From Pirellulaceae bacterium (lineage in GTDB: Bacteria > Planctomycetota > Planctomycetia > Pirellulales > Pirellulaceae): a stretch of DNA of 64,000 nucleotides. The DNA lies in NCBI GenBank assembly GCA_018402565.1, contig JAGYIQ010000005.1, forward strand, positions 62,001 through 126,000. Reading direction: 5' to 3'. This document shows, one piece after another, positions 26,224 through 36,100 of the stretch. The position numbers and the translations under genes were made by a program. The notes under the pieces are model-generated. The model was not told the DNA's origin and made no database searches. It worked only from the letters and a program-made list of their open reading frames with translations. The number at the start of each line of letters is the position of its first letter. The stretch's first letter is position 1.

Positions 26224-27429
26224 ATGAAATACGTATTGATCATTCCCGACGGTTGCGCCGATCAACCGCAAGCGAGCTTGGACGGTCGCACACCGTTGCA
26301 AGCCGCCCAGCTGCCGGCCATGGACCAGGTCGCCCGCGCTGGCGTCGTCGGTGCCGCCAATCATGTGCCGCCGCACCTGCCGCCGGGCAGTGACGTGGCC
26401 AACATGAGCTTGTTGGGCTACGACCCAAACCAATTTTTTTCGGGGCGTGCGCCGTTGGAGGCGGCGGCCCAAGGGATCGAGCTGGGGCCGAACGATTGGG
26501 CCATTCGCTGCAACCTGGTCTGTATCCAACAGCAGATCATGCGCGACTTCACCGCGGGGCACATCTCAACGGCGGAGGCCCAAGCCCTGCTGGCTACCGC
26601 CAACGAGCAGCTGACTGACCCGCGCCTGGAGTTTATCCCCGGCGTGAGCTACCGCAACTTGTTGGTCTATCGCGGCGCTGACGATCTGCCGCCGCCGTTC
26701 TCGATGGAAACCAGTAGCACGCCGCCGCATGACTTGACGGACCACTCGGTGCTGGACGCCTACCCCGCGGGATTGGGCAGTGACTTGTTATGTCAACTGA
26801 TGAACGACAGTCTGACCTGGTTCCAGGATCATCCGGTCAACGCCCAACGGGTGGCCGCCGGCAAACCGCCCGCCACCAACGTCTGGCTGTGGGGCTTAGG
26901 CAAGCAGCCCAACCTGCCCCGGTTTCAAGACCAATTCGGCGTGCGAGGTGTGATGATCACCGCCGTCGACTTGTTGCGGGGCTTGGCCAAGTTGGTCGGC
27001 TGGGACTTGATCACCATCCCCACGGCCACCGGCTACTTGGACACGGACTACGCCGCCAAAGGCCGAGCGGCCGTCGAGGCGTTGGATCGCTATGACTTCG
27101 TGACCGTGCACATTGAAGCCCCCGACGAGGCCTCCCACCAAGGTTGGGCGGACGAGAAAATCAAGGCGATCGAAGAGATCGATCGACACATCGTCGCCCC
27201 GGTCTGGCAACGCCTGCAACAGGAATCCGAGTGGCGAATCATGGTCACGCCAGATCACCCGACATTGCTCAGCACCAAGACGCACAGCCACGGGGTCGTG
27301 CCGTTTGCGGTAGCAGGTTCGAACGTCAAACCGGACGGCCTGAACACCTACGACGAAGCCATGGCGGAGCAGTCGGCGTTGCAGTTCCCACGCGGTTGGG
27401 AACTGATGCCCTGGTTCTTGAATCGCTAA
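26224..27429 (+). CDS. ApgM-family cofactor-independent phosphoglycerate mutase / proposed homoserine kinase
   Basis: The protein has 401 residues of the alkaline-phosphatase superfamily. The metal-binding start MKYVLIIPDGCAD (Asp9) and the candidate nucleophile loop PPGSDVANMSLLGYDP (Ser56) are visible. The late metal ligands are in HIEAPDEASHQG and VTPDHPT. The family (COG3635) includes archaeal phosphoglycerate mutases. The bacterial subgroup that sits in threonine operons has been proposed to be a homoserine kinase. Here it stands exactly between hom (76 bp before) and lysC (71 bp after), which supports the second role by context. Neither reaction can be settled from sequence. Confidence 0.85.
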   Translation: MKYVLIIPDGCADQPQASLDGRTPLQAAQLPAMDQVARAGVVGAANHVPPHLPPGSDVANMSLLGYDPNQFFSGRAPLEAAAQGIELGPNDWAIRCNLVCIQQQIMRDFTAGHISTAEAQALLATANEQLTDPRLEFIPGVSYRNLLVYRGADDLPPPFSMETSSTPPHDLTDHSVLDAYPAGLGSDLLCQLMNDSLTWFQDHPVNAQRVAAGKPPATNVWLWGLGKQPNLPRFQDQFGVRGVMITAVDLLRGLAKLVGWDLITIPTATGYLDTDYAAKGRAAVEALDRYDFVTVHIEAPDEASHQGWADEKIKAIEEIDRHIVAPVWQRLQQESEWRIMVTPDHPTLLSTKTHSHGVVPFAVAGSNVKPDGLNTYDEAMAEQSALQFPRGWELMPWFLNR

Positions 27430-27500
27430 GTCACGAACGCTTCCTCCCACTTACCCTCCTGCCACTTACACTCCTGCCCTCCGAAGAAAGCCGAGCCCCT

Positions 27501-29297
27501 ATGAGTCTGGTCGTCCAAAAGTTTGGTGGTACCAGTGTCGCGGACTGTGAAAAGATTTTGGCCGCCGCGCGGAAAGCCATCCGCGCCCAACAGGACGGGC
27601 ATCGCGTCGTGATGGTCGTCAGCGCGATGGGCAAGAACACGGATATGTTGGTGGATCTGGCGGGGCAGATCACCGAGACCCCACCGGCGCGGGAAATGGA
27701 CATGCTGTTGTCCACCGGCGAACAAGTCAGCGTGGCTTTGATGGCGATGGCGATCCACTCGTTGGGCTACAAGGCCATCAGTTTGACCGGTGGTCAGATC
27801 GGCATCCGCACCGATAGCTCGCACACCAAAGCCCGGATCCGCTCCATTTCGACGCAACGGGTCCTGAACCTGCTGGACCAGGGCTACATCGTGATCGCCG
27901 CGGGCTTTCAAGGCATCGACGAGGACTTCAACATCACCACGCTGGGGCGAGGTGGCAGCGACACCACGGCCGTGGCCCTGGCCGCCGTGCTGCAAGCCGA
28001 TCAATGCGAGATCTACACGGACGTCGACGGCGTGTACACCACCGATCCGCGGGTCCTGCCCGAAGCGCGACTCTGTGCGCAAGTCAGTTATGAAGAGATG
28101 TTGGAACTGGCCAGCCTGGGGGCGGGTGTCATGCACAGCCGCTCGATCGAGTTCGGCAAGAAGTTCGGCGTACCGATTCGGGTCCGCAGTAGCTTCAGCG
28201 ATTACCCGGGCTCTTTGATTGCCGCTAACTCCGAGGCCCCCAACTTGCCCGTCAGTGGCTGCGCGATGACCAAAGACGAGGCCCGCATCACGGTGATCGG
28301 GGTGCCCGACGTCCCCGGTGTCAGTCGGCGACTGTTTCAGCCACTGGCCGAGCGAAAAATCACCATCGACATGGTCGTGCAAAATGTGGGCATGGACGGC
28401 CGAGCCAACGTCAGCTTCACCGTGCCACGGAAGGAACTCAAAGCGGCACTCAAGTCCGTGCACGAATCGATCGCCGATCTGGCCCAGGACACTCACCCCC
28501 CGATCGAGGTGCACAGCGACGACCAGGTCTCGAAAGTCTCGGCCGTGGGCTTGGGGATGGCCACCCAAGTCGGTGTGGCCAACCGCATGTTTCAAGCTCT
28601 GGCCGATGCCGAGATCAACTTGCAGATGATCACCACGTCGGAGATCAAGATCAGCGTGTTGGTCAGCCGCGAACAGGCCCTGCCCGCAGTTCGTGTGGTG
28701 CACCAGGCCTTCGAATTGGCCCAAGTTCCGCCGGGCGCGGTCACCGAAGCCCAGATCCCGGTCGCCCAGAAGCCCGTCGATGCGGTCGACGTGGTTGCAC
28801 GCCTGCAGAGCGTCGGCATGGAAGACTTGATGATCCACGAAGTCACGTTGGACGATTCGCAGGCGGCTATCGCCTTGACCGGCGTGCCCAATAGCCCAGG
28901 TGTGGCCGCCGCCATCTTCCAACAACTGGCCCGTGCCGACGTGTTTGTGGACATGATCGTGCAGAGCTACTTTACCGACGAAAACGCCAACCTGACCTGG
29001 ACGGTACCGCGTTCCCAATGGGAAAAGGCGTTTGCCGTCGCCCAACAGGTCGTGGACTTGGGGCTGGCCAATCACGTCCAGCCCTACCCCACCATCGCCA
29101 AACTTTGTGTCTCGGGCATCGGCCTCCGCTCCCATACGCTGGTGGGTTCGTTGCTGTTTGAGGCTCTGGCGGAGGCCAACATCAATATTCGCATGATGAA
29201 CACCTCCGAGATGCGATTCAACGTGGTGGTCGATGGTCGCGACGGCGAGCGTGGCCTGAGGTGCCTGCGTGAAGCCTTTGGCCACTACGTCCGCTGA
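27501..29297 (+). CDS. lysC: Aspartate kinase with four ACT domains
   Basis: The protein has 598 residues from ATG 27501. The catalytic part begins MSLVVQKFGGTSVAD and contains FQGIDEDFNITTLGRGGSDTTA and YTDVDGVYTTDPR. It phosphorylates aspartate at the entry of the lysine, threonine and methionine pathways. Ordinary LysC has about 400-450 residues and two ACT domains. Here four are visible: from ~262 (ITVIGVPDVPGVSRRLF), ~345 (VSAVGLGMATQVGVANRMF), ~450 (AIALTGVPNSPGVAAAIF) and ~535 (LCVSGIGLRSHTLVGSLLF). The regulatory pair has been duplicated. The 3' end overlaps the convergent glycosyltransferase gene by 13 bp. Confidence 0.95.
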   Translation: MSLVVQKFGGTSVADCEKILAAARKAIRAQQDGHRVVMVVSAMGKNTDMLVDLAGQITETPPAREMDMLLSTGEQVSVALMAMAIHSLGYKAISLTGGQIGIRTDSSHTKARIRSISTQRVLNLLDQGYIVIAAGFQGIDEDFNITTLGRGGSDTTAVALAAVLQADQCEIYTDVDGVYTTDPRVLPEARLCAQVSYEEMLELASLGAGVMHSRSIEFGKKFGVPIRVRSSFSDYPGSLIAANSEAPNLPVSGCAMTKDEARITVIGVPDVPGVSRRLFQPLAERKITIDMVVQNVGMDGRANVSFTVPRKELKAALKSVHESIADLAQDTHPPIEVHSDDQVSKVSAVGLGMATQVGVANRMFQALADAEINLQMITTSEIKISVLVSREQALPAVRVVHQAFELAQVPPGAVTEAQIPVAQKPVDAVDVVARLQSVGMEDLMIHEVTLDDSQAAIALTGVPNSPGVAAAIFQQLARADVFVDMIVQSYFTDENANLTWTVPRSQWEKAFAVAQQVVDLGLANHVQPYPTIAKLCVSGIGLRSHTLVGSLLFEALAEANINIRMMNTSEMRFNVVVDGRDGERGLRCLREAFGHYVR

Positions 29298-30136
29298 GCG
29301 GAACGCTGTCGCCACGGCAGACCACTGAGCGTCCACAGGGCCAGAAACGCCTCCCGCGCATTGATTTTTGACTGGCCATGCACGCGATCACGGAAGGTGA
29401 TCGGTACCTCGCGAAACGTCGCCCCGTGCAGGCGAGCCAAATAGAGTATCTCCTCGAGGTACCCGTAGCCTTGATTGCGAATCTGCTCCAATGGCAGGCG
29501 CTGCAGCAGACTCGCGGGGTAACAGCGAAAGGCCCCGCTGTTGTCCCGCGTCGGCAAACGCAACCACCAGCGGGCGAAGCGATTGATCCAGCGACTGGCC
29601 AAGCGTCGCGACCAGGGCCAGCCCTCGATCCGTCCCCCACGCACGTAACGCGATCCGATGACGATGCAAGAAGCGGCGTCAGCAACCGTAGCGACCGTCG
29701 CGGCGGTGGGCTCCGCCGCTAACCGGTTGGCAGGAGCGACCGAGCCCGCCAGGCTGGCCGGCAACAACTGCCCCAGATCCTGCGGATGGTGGCTGAAGTC
29801 TGCGTCCATGGTCAGGACGTGCGTGTAACCGGCCGCTAGAGCCCAGCGAAATCCAGCCAATGCAGCACTGCCCAATCCCAACTTTCCACTGCGCTGAATA
29901 ATAAAACACCATGGATGCTGAGCGGCAAACCGAGCCACCCATTCGCCGGTCCCGTCCGGCGACCGATCATCGATGACCAAGACGTCGACCGTCGGATAAC
30001 GCGAGTGAATATCCGCTATCAAACTCTGAATATTTTCTATTTCATTGTACGTGGCGACGACGACCAGAACGCGCGTCGCCGGTTCCATGGTCGCAGGACC
30101 GTTATCTGCTGCCAATCGCTTCACCACCACTCCCAT
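29285..30136 (-). CDS. GT2 polyprenol-phosphate mannosyltransferase-like protein
   Basis: The protein has 283 residues. The N-terminus RVLVVVATYNEIENI, then VLVIDDRSPDGTGEW, MDADFSHHPQDL (the DxD-type site) and DNSGAFRCYP are those of dolichol-phosphate mannose synthases (DPM1-like). It would load a sugar onto polyprenol phosphate. A 30-residue Ala/Thr-rich insert (AAEPTAATVATVADAAS) follows the DAD region. There is no C-terminal membrane anchor. The first ATG (30136) touches the 14-bp array and has no visible ribosome-binding site. The ATG at 30088, just before EPATRVLVV, may be the true start. Confidence 0.85.
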   Translation of the reverse strand: MGVVVKRLAADNGPATMEPATRVLVVVATYNEIENIQSLIADIHSRYPTVDVLVIDDRSPDGTGEWVARFAAQHPWCFIIQRSGKLGLGSAALAGFRWALAAGYTHVLTMDADFSHHPQDLGQLLPASLAGSVAPANRLAAEPTAATVATVADAASCIVIGSRYVRGGRIEGWPWSRRLASRWINRFARWWLRLPTRDNSGAFRCYPASLLQRLPLEQIRNQGYGYLEEILYLARLHGATFREVPITFRDRVHGQSKINAREAFLALWTLSGLPWRQRSAQRT

Positions 30137-30138
30137 AC

Positions 30139-30300
30139 CGTCACTGTCATCGCGTCACTGTCACCGCGTCACTGTCACCGCGTCACTGTCACCGCGCCAC
30201 TGTCACCGCGCCACTGTCACCGCGCCACTGTCATCGCGTCACTGTCATCGCGTCACTGTCATCGCGTCACTGTCATCGCGTCACTGTCATCGCATCACGG
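30139..30300. repeat. 14-bp tandem array CACTGTCATCGCGT
   Basis: About eleven units of 14 bp with C/T variation (TCACCGCG, TCATCGCG) lie between the stop codon of uxaB and the start of the glycosyltransferase gene. The glycosyltransferase 5' end must therefore be transcribed through or start inside the array. Confidence 0.88.
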
Positions 30301-31437
30301 TTACACAGACGCCGGCAGAGGCAAGTCCATGACTTCGCTCAACAACGGCGGTCGCCGACCGAACTGCTGTTGATACTCCTCCCAGGTGGGCTGCAAGCGG
30401 ACTTGCCGTTTGGTCTCGTGCCCCACGGCGATATCCGCCAAGCGATGCCGGAAGAACGGATTGCGGAATCGGTCCAGGACCTGTTGGCCAAACGCGCGCA
30501 CGACCAGCCCCTGCGCCTCCAAAGTCGGCACCAGTTCCTGCTCCAATAAGTCCGCCACCCACTGCGATTGCTGGGGATCGTTCATGACATCGATAACGGT
30601 CTCGAAACCCAACGGCAAACAGCGAGCGACCATGGCGGTATGCAAACCGTTGAGCAACCGCACCTTCTGGCGGAAGAAAGGCTGCAAGTCATCGGCCCAG
30701 ATCACCGCCGGATGGTCGGGCAAGATCCACTCGGGGCCACCATCGCGTTGCACCACCAACATCTGAAAGGGCTCGGTCATGACCGCCAAGGGGTCCTCTT
30801 CGGCCCAGGGCACGGGGGGGACCACATCCACACAAATCCGATCGACCAGCGTCGTCAACCAACGGCAGTCCTCGCGCAACCAGGCCAGGAACCCGGCCTC
30901 GGCCGACCAGCGTTGGGCCTGTTCCAACACCAAGTCCCGCAGTTGTGTGGCGTTGTTTTCGATCAACTCCAGCGGCAAGATCGCCACGCCCTCGCCACCT
31001 TGTTGGTAGCGTTGCCACAGCAGGGCCAGCAATCGTGCCGGGAAACTCTGCGGCGGCTGGCTCCCACTCTGCTGCAGCGATCCCGCCGCATCTGCTGGGT
31101 CCAACTGCAGGCCCTTCTCGGTGGTATTGGAAACCACCAAACGAAAGTTGGGATCTTGCCAACGGCTGAGGATCTCGGGCCACTGGCGAGTCAACGAGTA
31201 GGCCGCTCCCAGCGACTGGACCCGCTCGACCTGCTCGATGACCTGGCCCTGCTGGAACCCGCGGACCCACAAGTGATACCCGTCGTTCGCTCGATTGATG
31301 CCGTCCAAGGTCGAGACCCCGTCACGCGATTGGACCACCGTGACGCGACCCGGGTGTGGCACCAACGGATCGAACAGGCCACGGAGCAACTTGCCGGTGC
31401 CGAACTGCAGGATCTGCGTTTCCGGGACCAAGTTCAT
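30301..31437 (-). CDS. uxaB: Tagaturonate reductase / altronate oxidoreductase UxaB
   Basis: The protein has 378 residues from ATG 31437, which overlaps the uxaA stop as ATGA. It is a member of the mannitol-dehydrogenase-like family: QFGTGKLLRGLFDPL at the start, VVSNTTEKGL, GGEGVAILPLELIENN, CVDVVPPVPW and VRLLNGLHTAMV (the catalytic Lys-Asn-His region). It interconverts tagaturonate and altronate in galacturonate catabolism. It is slightly shorter than the enterobacterial enzyme (about 480). Translational coupling to uxaA supports the assignment. Confidence 0.9.
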   Translation of the reverse strand: MNLVPETQILQFGTGKLLRGLFDPLVPHPGRVTVVQSRDGVSTLDGINRANDGYHLWVRGFQQGQVIEQVERVQSLGAAYSLTRQWPEILSRWQDPNFRLVVSNTTEKGLQLDPADAAGSLQQSGSQPPQSFPARLLALLWQRYQQGGEGVAILPLELIENNATQLRDLVLEQAQRWSAEAGFLAWLREDCRWLTTLVDRICVDVVPPVPWAEEDPLAVMTEPFQMLVVQRDGGPEWILPDHPAVIWADDLQPFFRQKVRLLNGLHTAMVARCLPLGFETVIDVMNDPQQSQWVADLLEQELVPTLEAQGLVVRAFGQQVLDRFRNPFFRHRLADIAVGHETKRQVRLQPTWEEYQQQFGRRPPLLSEVMDLPLPASV

Positions 31438-32969
31438 ACCGTCACTCCCATCTTCCAAATGGCGATCTCGCGATAGCCGTTGAGTTCGTTTTTGGCCTCC
31501 AAGCGACCGGAAGCCACCTCCAAGATTTGCCGCCACAAGCCATCGCGCAATTCGTCCATCGTAGCCGTGCCCGCCACAAATGCGCCCGCGTCAAAATCAA
31601 TCCAGCCCGGCTTGCGTGCCGCCAGGTCGGGGTTGGTGGCGATCTTCATCGTCGGCACAGGCGACCCCATCGGCGTGCCACGGCCCGTTGTGAACAAGAC
31701 CAAGTGGGCGCCTGCCGCGGTCAGAGCCGTGATCGACACACCATCGTTCCCCGGCCCATTGACCAGCCCCAAACCGCCCAAGCCCGGCGTGGCCTGTTGG
31801 CCATATTCGATGCATTGCTTGATCAAGGCGGCAGTCCCCCCTTTTTGGACGCAACCCAACGACTTCTCTTCCAAGGTCGTCAAACCTCCGTCCTTGTTCC
31901 CCGGCGATGGGTTCTCGCTGATCGGCTGCCCGTGCCGCCGGAAGTAGTCCTTGAAGGTCTCGATCATGCCGTCGACCGCGGTGCGCGTCGAGGCTTGATC
32001 GCAGCGGCCCAACAGCACCGGCTCCGCGCCGAACATCTCCGGCACCTCGGTCAACAGCGAGGTACCACCTTCGCCGCAGTGCCAATCCGCGATCCGTCCC
32101 AACAAAGGATTGGCCGAAATGCCGCTGAAGCCATCGCTGCCGCCACACTTCATCCCGAGAATCAAGCGGTTGGCCGGCAGTGTTTGCCGCTCGGAGACCG
32201 ACACCTGTTGGGCCATCTCCCGCAGCCATTGCCGCCCTTGTTCCATCTCGTCCGCCACGGCCTGGGTCGAGAACCAGCGAACCTTGGCCAGGGCCTGCGG
32301 GCCAATCGCCTGCAACTGCAACTCCAACTGATTGTTCTCGCAGCCCAAGCCCAACATCAGCACGGCGGCGGCGTGGGGATGCCGCGCCAACCCAGCCAAC
32401 ACGCCCCGCGTGGCCGCCAAGTCATCCCCCAACTGCGAACAGCCGTACGGATGGCTGTAGGCATACACGCCGTCCAGGTTCGGCACGCGGCCCACCAAGG
32501 TGCGATTGGCCCACTCGGCCAGCTGCTGGGCCGTCTGGTTGACGCAGCCCACCGTGTTCAAGATCCAGATCTCATTGCGAATGGCCACCTGCCCGTCCTC
32601 GCGCAGGTAACCCTGAAAGGTCGCCGCATCCGCCCCGCTGGGATGATCCACCGGCGGCACACGCGGCGGAGCCGGCAAGGGCTGCCAGCCCTCCTCGGTG
32701 GTCACACCCGCATCCAAACCGGTCCGCACGTTGTGCACATGCACCCATTGGCCCGGGGCAATCGCCTCCCGTGCCAAGCCGATCGGCAGGCCGTATTTTA
32801 CGATCCACTGCCCGGCCTCGATGGGTTCGATCGCCATCTTGTGACCGGCCGGGATGGCCTCGGACGCCGCCACCTCGGTCCCGCCCGCGGACTCCAACCA
32901 CCGCTCGCCTGCCACACAACCCGGCAGGGAAACCACGACATTATCTTGGGGATGCAATCGAGCAAACAT
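31434..32969 (-). CDS. uxaA: Altronate dehydratase UxaA
   Basis: The protein has 511 residues. It dehydrates altronate to 2-keto-3-deoxygluconate. The N-terminal ~85 residues are a SAF domain (WIVKYGLPIGLAREAI, WVHVHNVRT). The large C-terminal part has GYLREDGQVAIRNEIWIL, HPYGCSQLGDD, GLGCENNQ, LGMKCGGSDGFSGISANPL and FTTGRGTPMGSPVPTMKIATN, all typical of the Fe/Mn-dependent family. It is upstream of and overlapping uxaB. The 212-bp gap to the divergent DUF1549 gene should hold promoters for both. Confidence 0.95.
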   Translation of the reverse strand: MFARLHPQDNVVVSLPGCVAGERWLESAGGTEVAASEAIPAGHKMAIEPIEAGQWIVKYGLPIGLAREAIAPGQWVHVHNVRTGLDAGVTTEEGWQPLPAPPRVPPVDHPSGADAATFQGYLREDGQVAIRNEIWILNTVGCVNQTAQQLAEWANRTLVGRVPNLDGVYAYSHPYGCSQLGDDLAATRGVLAGLARHPHAAAVLMLGLGCENNQLELQLQAIGPQALAKVRWFSTQAVADEMEQGRQWLREMAQQVSVSERQTLPANRLILGMKCGGSDGFSGISANPLLGRIADWHCGEGGTSLLTEVPEMFGAEPVLLGRCDQASTRTAVDGMIETFKDYFRRHGQPISENPSPGNKDGGLTTLEEKSLGCVQKGGTAALIKQCIEYGQQATPGLGGLGLVNGPGNDGVSITALTAAGAHLVLFTTGRGTPMGSPVPTMKIATNPDLAARKPGWIDFDAGAFVAGTATMDELRDGLWRQILEVASGRLEAKNELNGYREIAIWKMGVTV

Positions 32970-33181
32970 GGGCTACCAGAAGGGAAAAAGGGGACTGCGG
33001 GGGCCGGCCCCCCATTCTGCTCCATCGACCTTTTCCCGACAACCACTCGCGATTTCCCGGAAAGTGGGAAAATCGGACGATCGGCTGTCCGCAATCGGCA
33101 GCCGCTACGTAATAGGAGTAGACTGAGGCAGACGGTTTGCCACCGGGGCGCAAGACGCGCCCACGATTTCATCAGGGTCGC

Positions 33182-36100
33182 ATGAATTTGGTCACACCAG
33201 TTAGGGTCGCACCGATGCTCGACGATCACGCCTCACCCCCAGCTTCTCGGGCTGCTTCTTGGACTGCTTCACAAGCTGCTTCTTGGGCCGCTTCTTGGGC
33301 CGCCCAAGCCGCAAATTTCGCCCAGACGGCACAAGCCTGGCAATTGACCGACTCACTCGTTTCGCCCACTCGACGTCGCCGTTGGACGGATCGGCAGTTT
33401 GTCGTTCGGACCGGACTCGTCGTCAGCCACTGTCTGGTCGCTCTGGTCGCAGGTGTGCTGGTTATTCCGGCGAGCGTTGTTGCGGCAGTGGCTGGAACGC
33501 CCCAGGTGATGGCCGAGCAGGAGCAGGACGAGCAGGCCGGCGGCGATGAAGAGCGGCGACCGCCGTTGACCGCCGAGCAAGAACGATTTTTCGAGACCAA
33601 GATCCGCCCCGCCTTGGTGACGCACTGCTACAGCTGTCACTCGAACCAAAGTGGTCGCATCGAGGGCGATCTGGCGGTCGATTCGGCCGCCGCGTTGCGA
33701 TTGGGCGGTCAGTCGGGCCCAGCCATCGATCTGGAGGACTTCTCAGCCGGACTATTCTGGCAAGCGATCAACTACGAGGGGGGGCTGGAAATGCCACCCC
33801 AGGGCCAGTTGCCAGCCCACGTGATCGCCGACTTTCGAACTTGGTTGGAGGACGGCGCCCCCGACCCACGCGTCAGTCAGGTGGTCCGCGGTGCGTATGT
33901 AGTGACACCGGAGGCGATCGAGGCCGGCCGCCAGTTCTGGTCGCTGCAGCCACTGCCGGCAGCCTCCGCGGCTCTGGTCCCAGCCGCCACCGGGCAGGCG
34001 GAGGCCGCAGCCCCCAACGCGACCAAACCACTCTCACCCCTTCCGGTCGCAGCGATCGATCGATTCGTCGAGCTCAAGCGACGGGAGCAGGGACTGCCGA
34101 CGCCGCCATCCGCCGATAGCCACACGATCTTCCGCCGCCTGTGCTTCGATCTGATCGGGTTGCCGCCGACTGCCGAACAAGTGGCTTGGTTCCAAGTCCT
34201 GTGGGCTGAAGATCCAGACAAAGCCGTGGCCACCGCCGTCGACTTCATGCTGGAGAGTCCCAAGTTTGGCGAGCGGTGGGGGCGGCATTGGCTGGATATC
34301 GTTCGCTACGCCGAGAGCACCGGCCGCGAGGTGAACATGCCCTACACGGAAGCCTGGCGCTACCGAGACTATGTGATCGACGCCTTCAATCAAGACAAAC
34401 CCTACGATCGCTTCCTCAAGGAGCAATTGGTCGGCGACCTGCTACCGGCGAGCAACAAAACGCAAAAACAGCAGCAATTGATCGCCACGGGCTTCTTGGC
34501 CCTGGGCCCCAAGACACTCAACGAGCGATCCGAACGGCAATTCGCGGCCGACTTGATCGACGAACAGATCGACGTCACCACGCGTGGCATTCTGGGTATC
34601 TCGGTGGCCTGCGCTCGCTGTCATGATCACAAATTTGAGGCCATCACACAGAAGGATTACTACGCGTTGGCCGGTATCTTCGGCAACATGGTCACGCACT
34701 TCGGCGGGATCCGCACGCAGCGGACACGTCACACCACCGAACTGCTGGAGTTACCAGTGGCCGACCCGACACCGGCACTGCCCACCTTGCCAGCCGCTCA
34801 GGTGAAAGCCCTGCAGGAACGGATCAACGAATTGCAAACCGAGATCCGCGAACTCCGTCGCGAAACCCTGCAAGCCCGTCGACCCAACGCCAATCGGAAT
34901 CGCAATCGCAATCGCAACGACTCCTCGATGGAGGACAACAACAGCAACCGCGGCGGCAACTCGATGGCGATGGAGGCCCAACAACGACAGCAGACGATCC
35001 AACGACTGACCACACAAGTCGGCACGCTGCAAGGAATTGTAGACAGCTACAATGCCGATGGCACGCCTCGTTCGCTCTACATGGGCGTCAAGGCCAAGTC
35101 ACGACCCACCGACGCGCGATTGCTCGAACGCGGCGAAGTCACTCAACCCGGGCCCACCGTACCCCGTGGATTTGTGCAACTTCTGGATAAAAATCCACCC
35201 CGCATCCGCCGCGACTCTACCGGTCGCATGGAGTTTGCCAATTGGGTGACCAGCCCCCGCAACCCGCTCACGGCCCGCGTAATGGCCAATCGCGTATGGC
35301 AACATCTGATTGGCACGGGCATCGTCAGCACACCCGAAGACTTTGGTGTCACCGGCAATCGCCCCACCCATCCGGAACTGCTGGACTACCTGGCAGTGCG
35401 ATTGATCGAGAACGACTGGTCAATCAAGGCGCTGATCAAAGAGATCGCCACCTCCGCAGTCTACCGAGCCGGTTGGCAGGTGGATGCGGTCGCTTCCGAG
35501 CGGGACCCGGACAACCAGTATCTCTGGCGGTCGCAACCGCAACGGCTCTCGGCCGAGGTCCTCCGCGATTCGCTCCTCTGGGTAGGTGGCAGCTTGGAAC
35601 TCGAACGGCCGCACGCCTCGCTGGTCGCTCAGGCCGGCCCCACGGAAGTTGGTCGTGGCCAACAGTTGGCCCAACTGATGCGGCTGCAAGCCGTCGCCAG
35701 TGCCAATCGCCGCGGCTCCGACGGGGCCGACTCGGATAGCATGATGAGCGAATCCATGATGAGCGAATCGAAAATGCAGGAGTCCATGGGTGCAGCGACA
35801 GCTGAAACGCGAGACGCGCGACCGCGGGCCGGCGGTCGCAACGAGCGAGCCGTCGACCCGAGCAACCTGGCCACCGTGATGATCAACGAAACCAGTGTCA
35901 ATCGCAGCTTCCGCTATCGTTCGATCTACTTGCCCTCGGTCCGAGACCTGTTGCCACGTTCCATGGATCTGTTTGACGCGGCCGAGCCCAGCATGGTGAT
36001 CGGCGTGCGTGAACAATCGAACACCGCGCCCCAGGCCTTGTACATGCTCAACAACGAATTGGTAAGACAACAGGCACTGTCGCTGGCCGAGCGTACCTTG

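Noticed and set aside
27426-29336. A 636-residue minus-strand frame opposite lysC
   Set aside because: It is a shadow of the aspartate kinase gene and has no recognisable domain.
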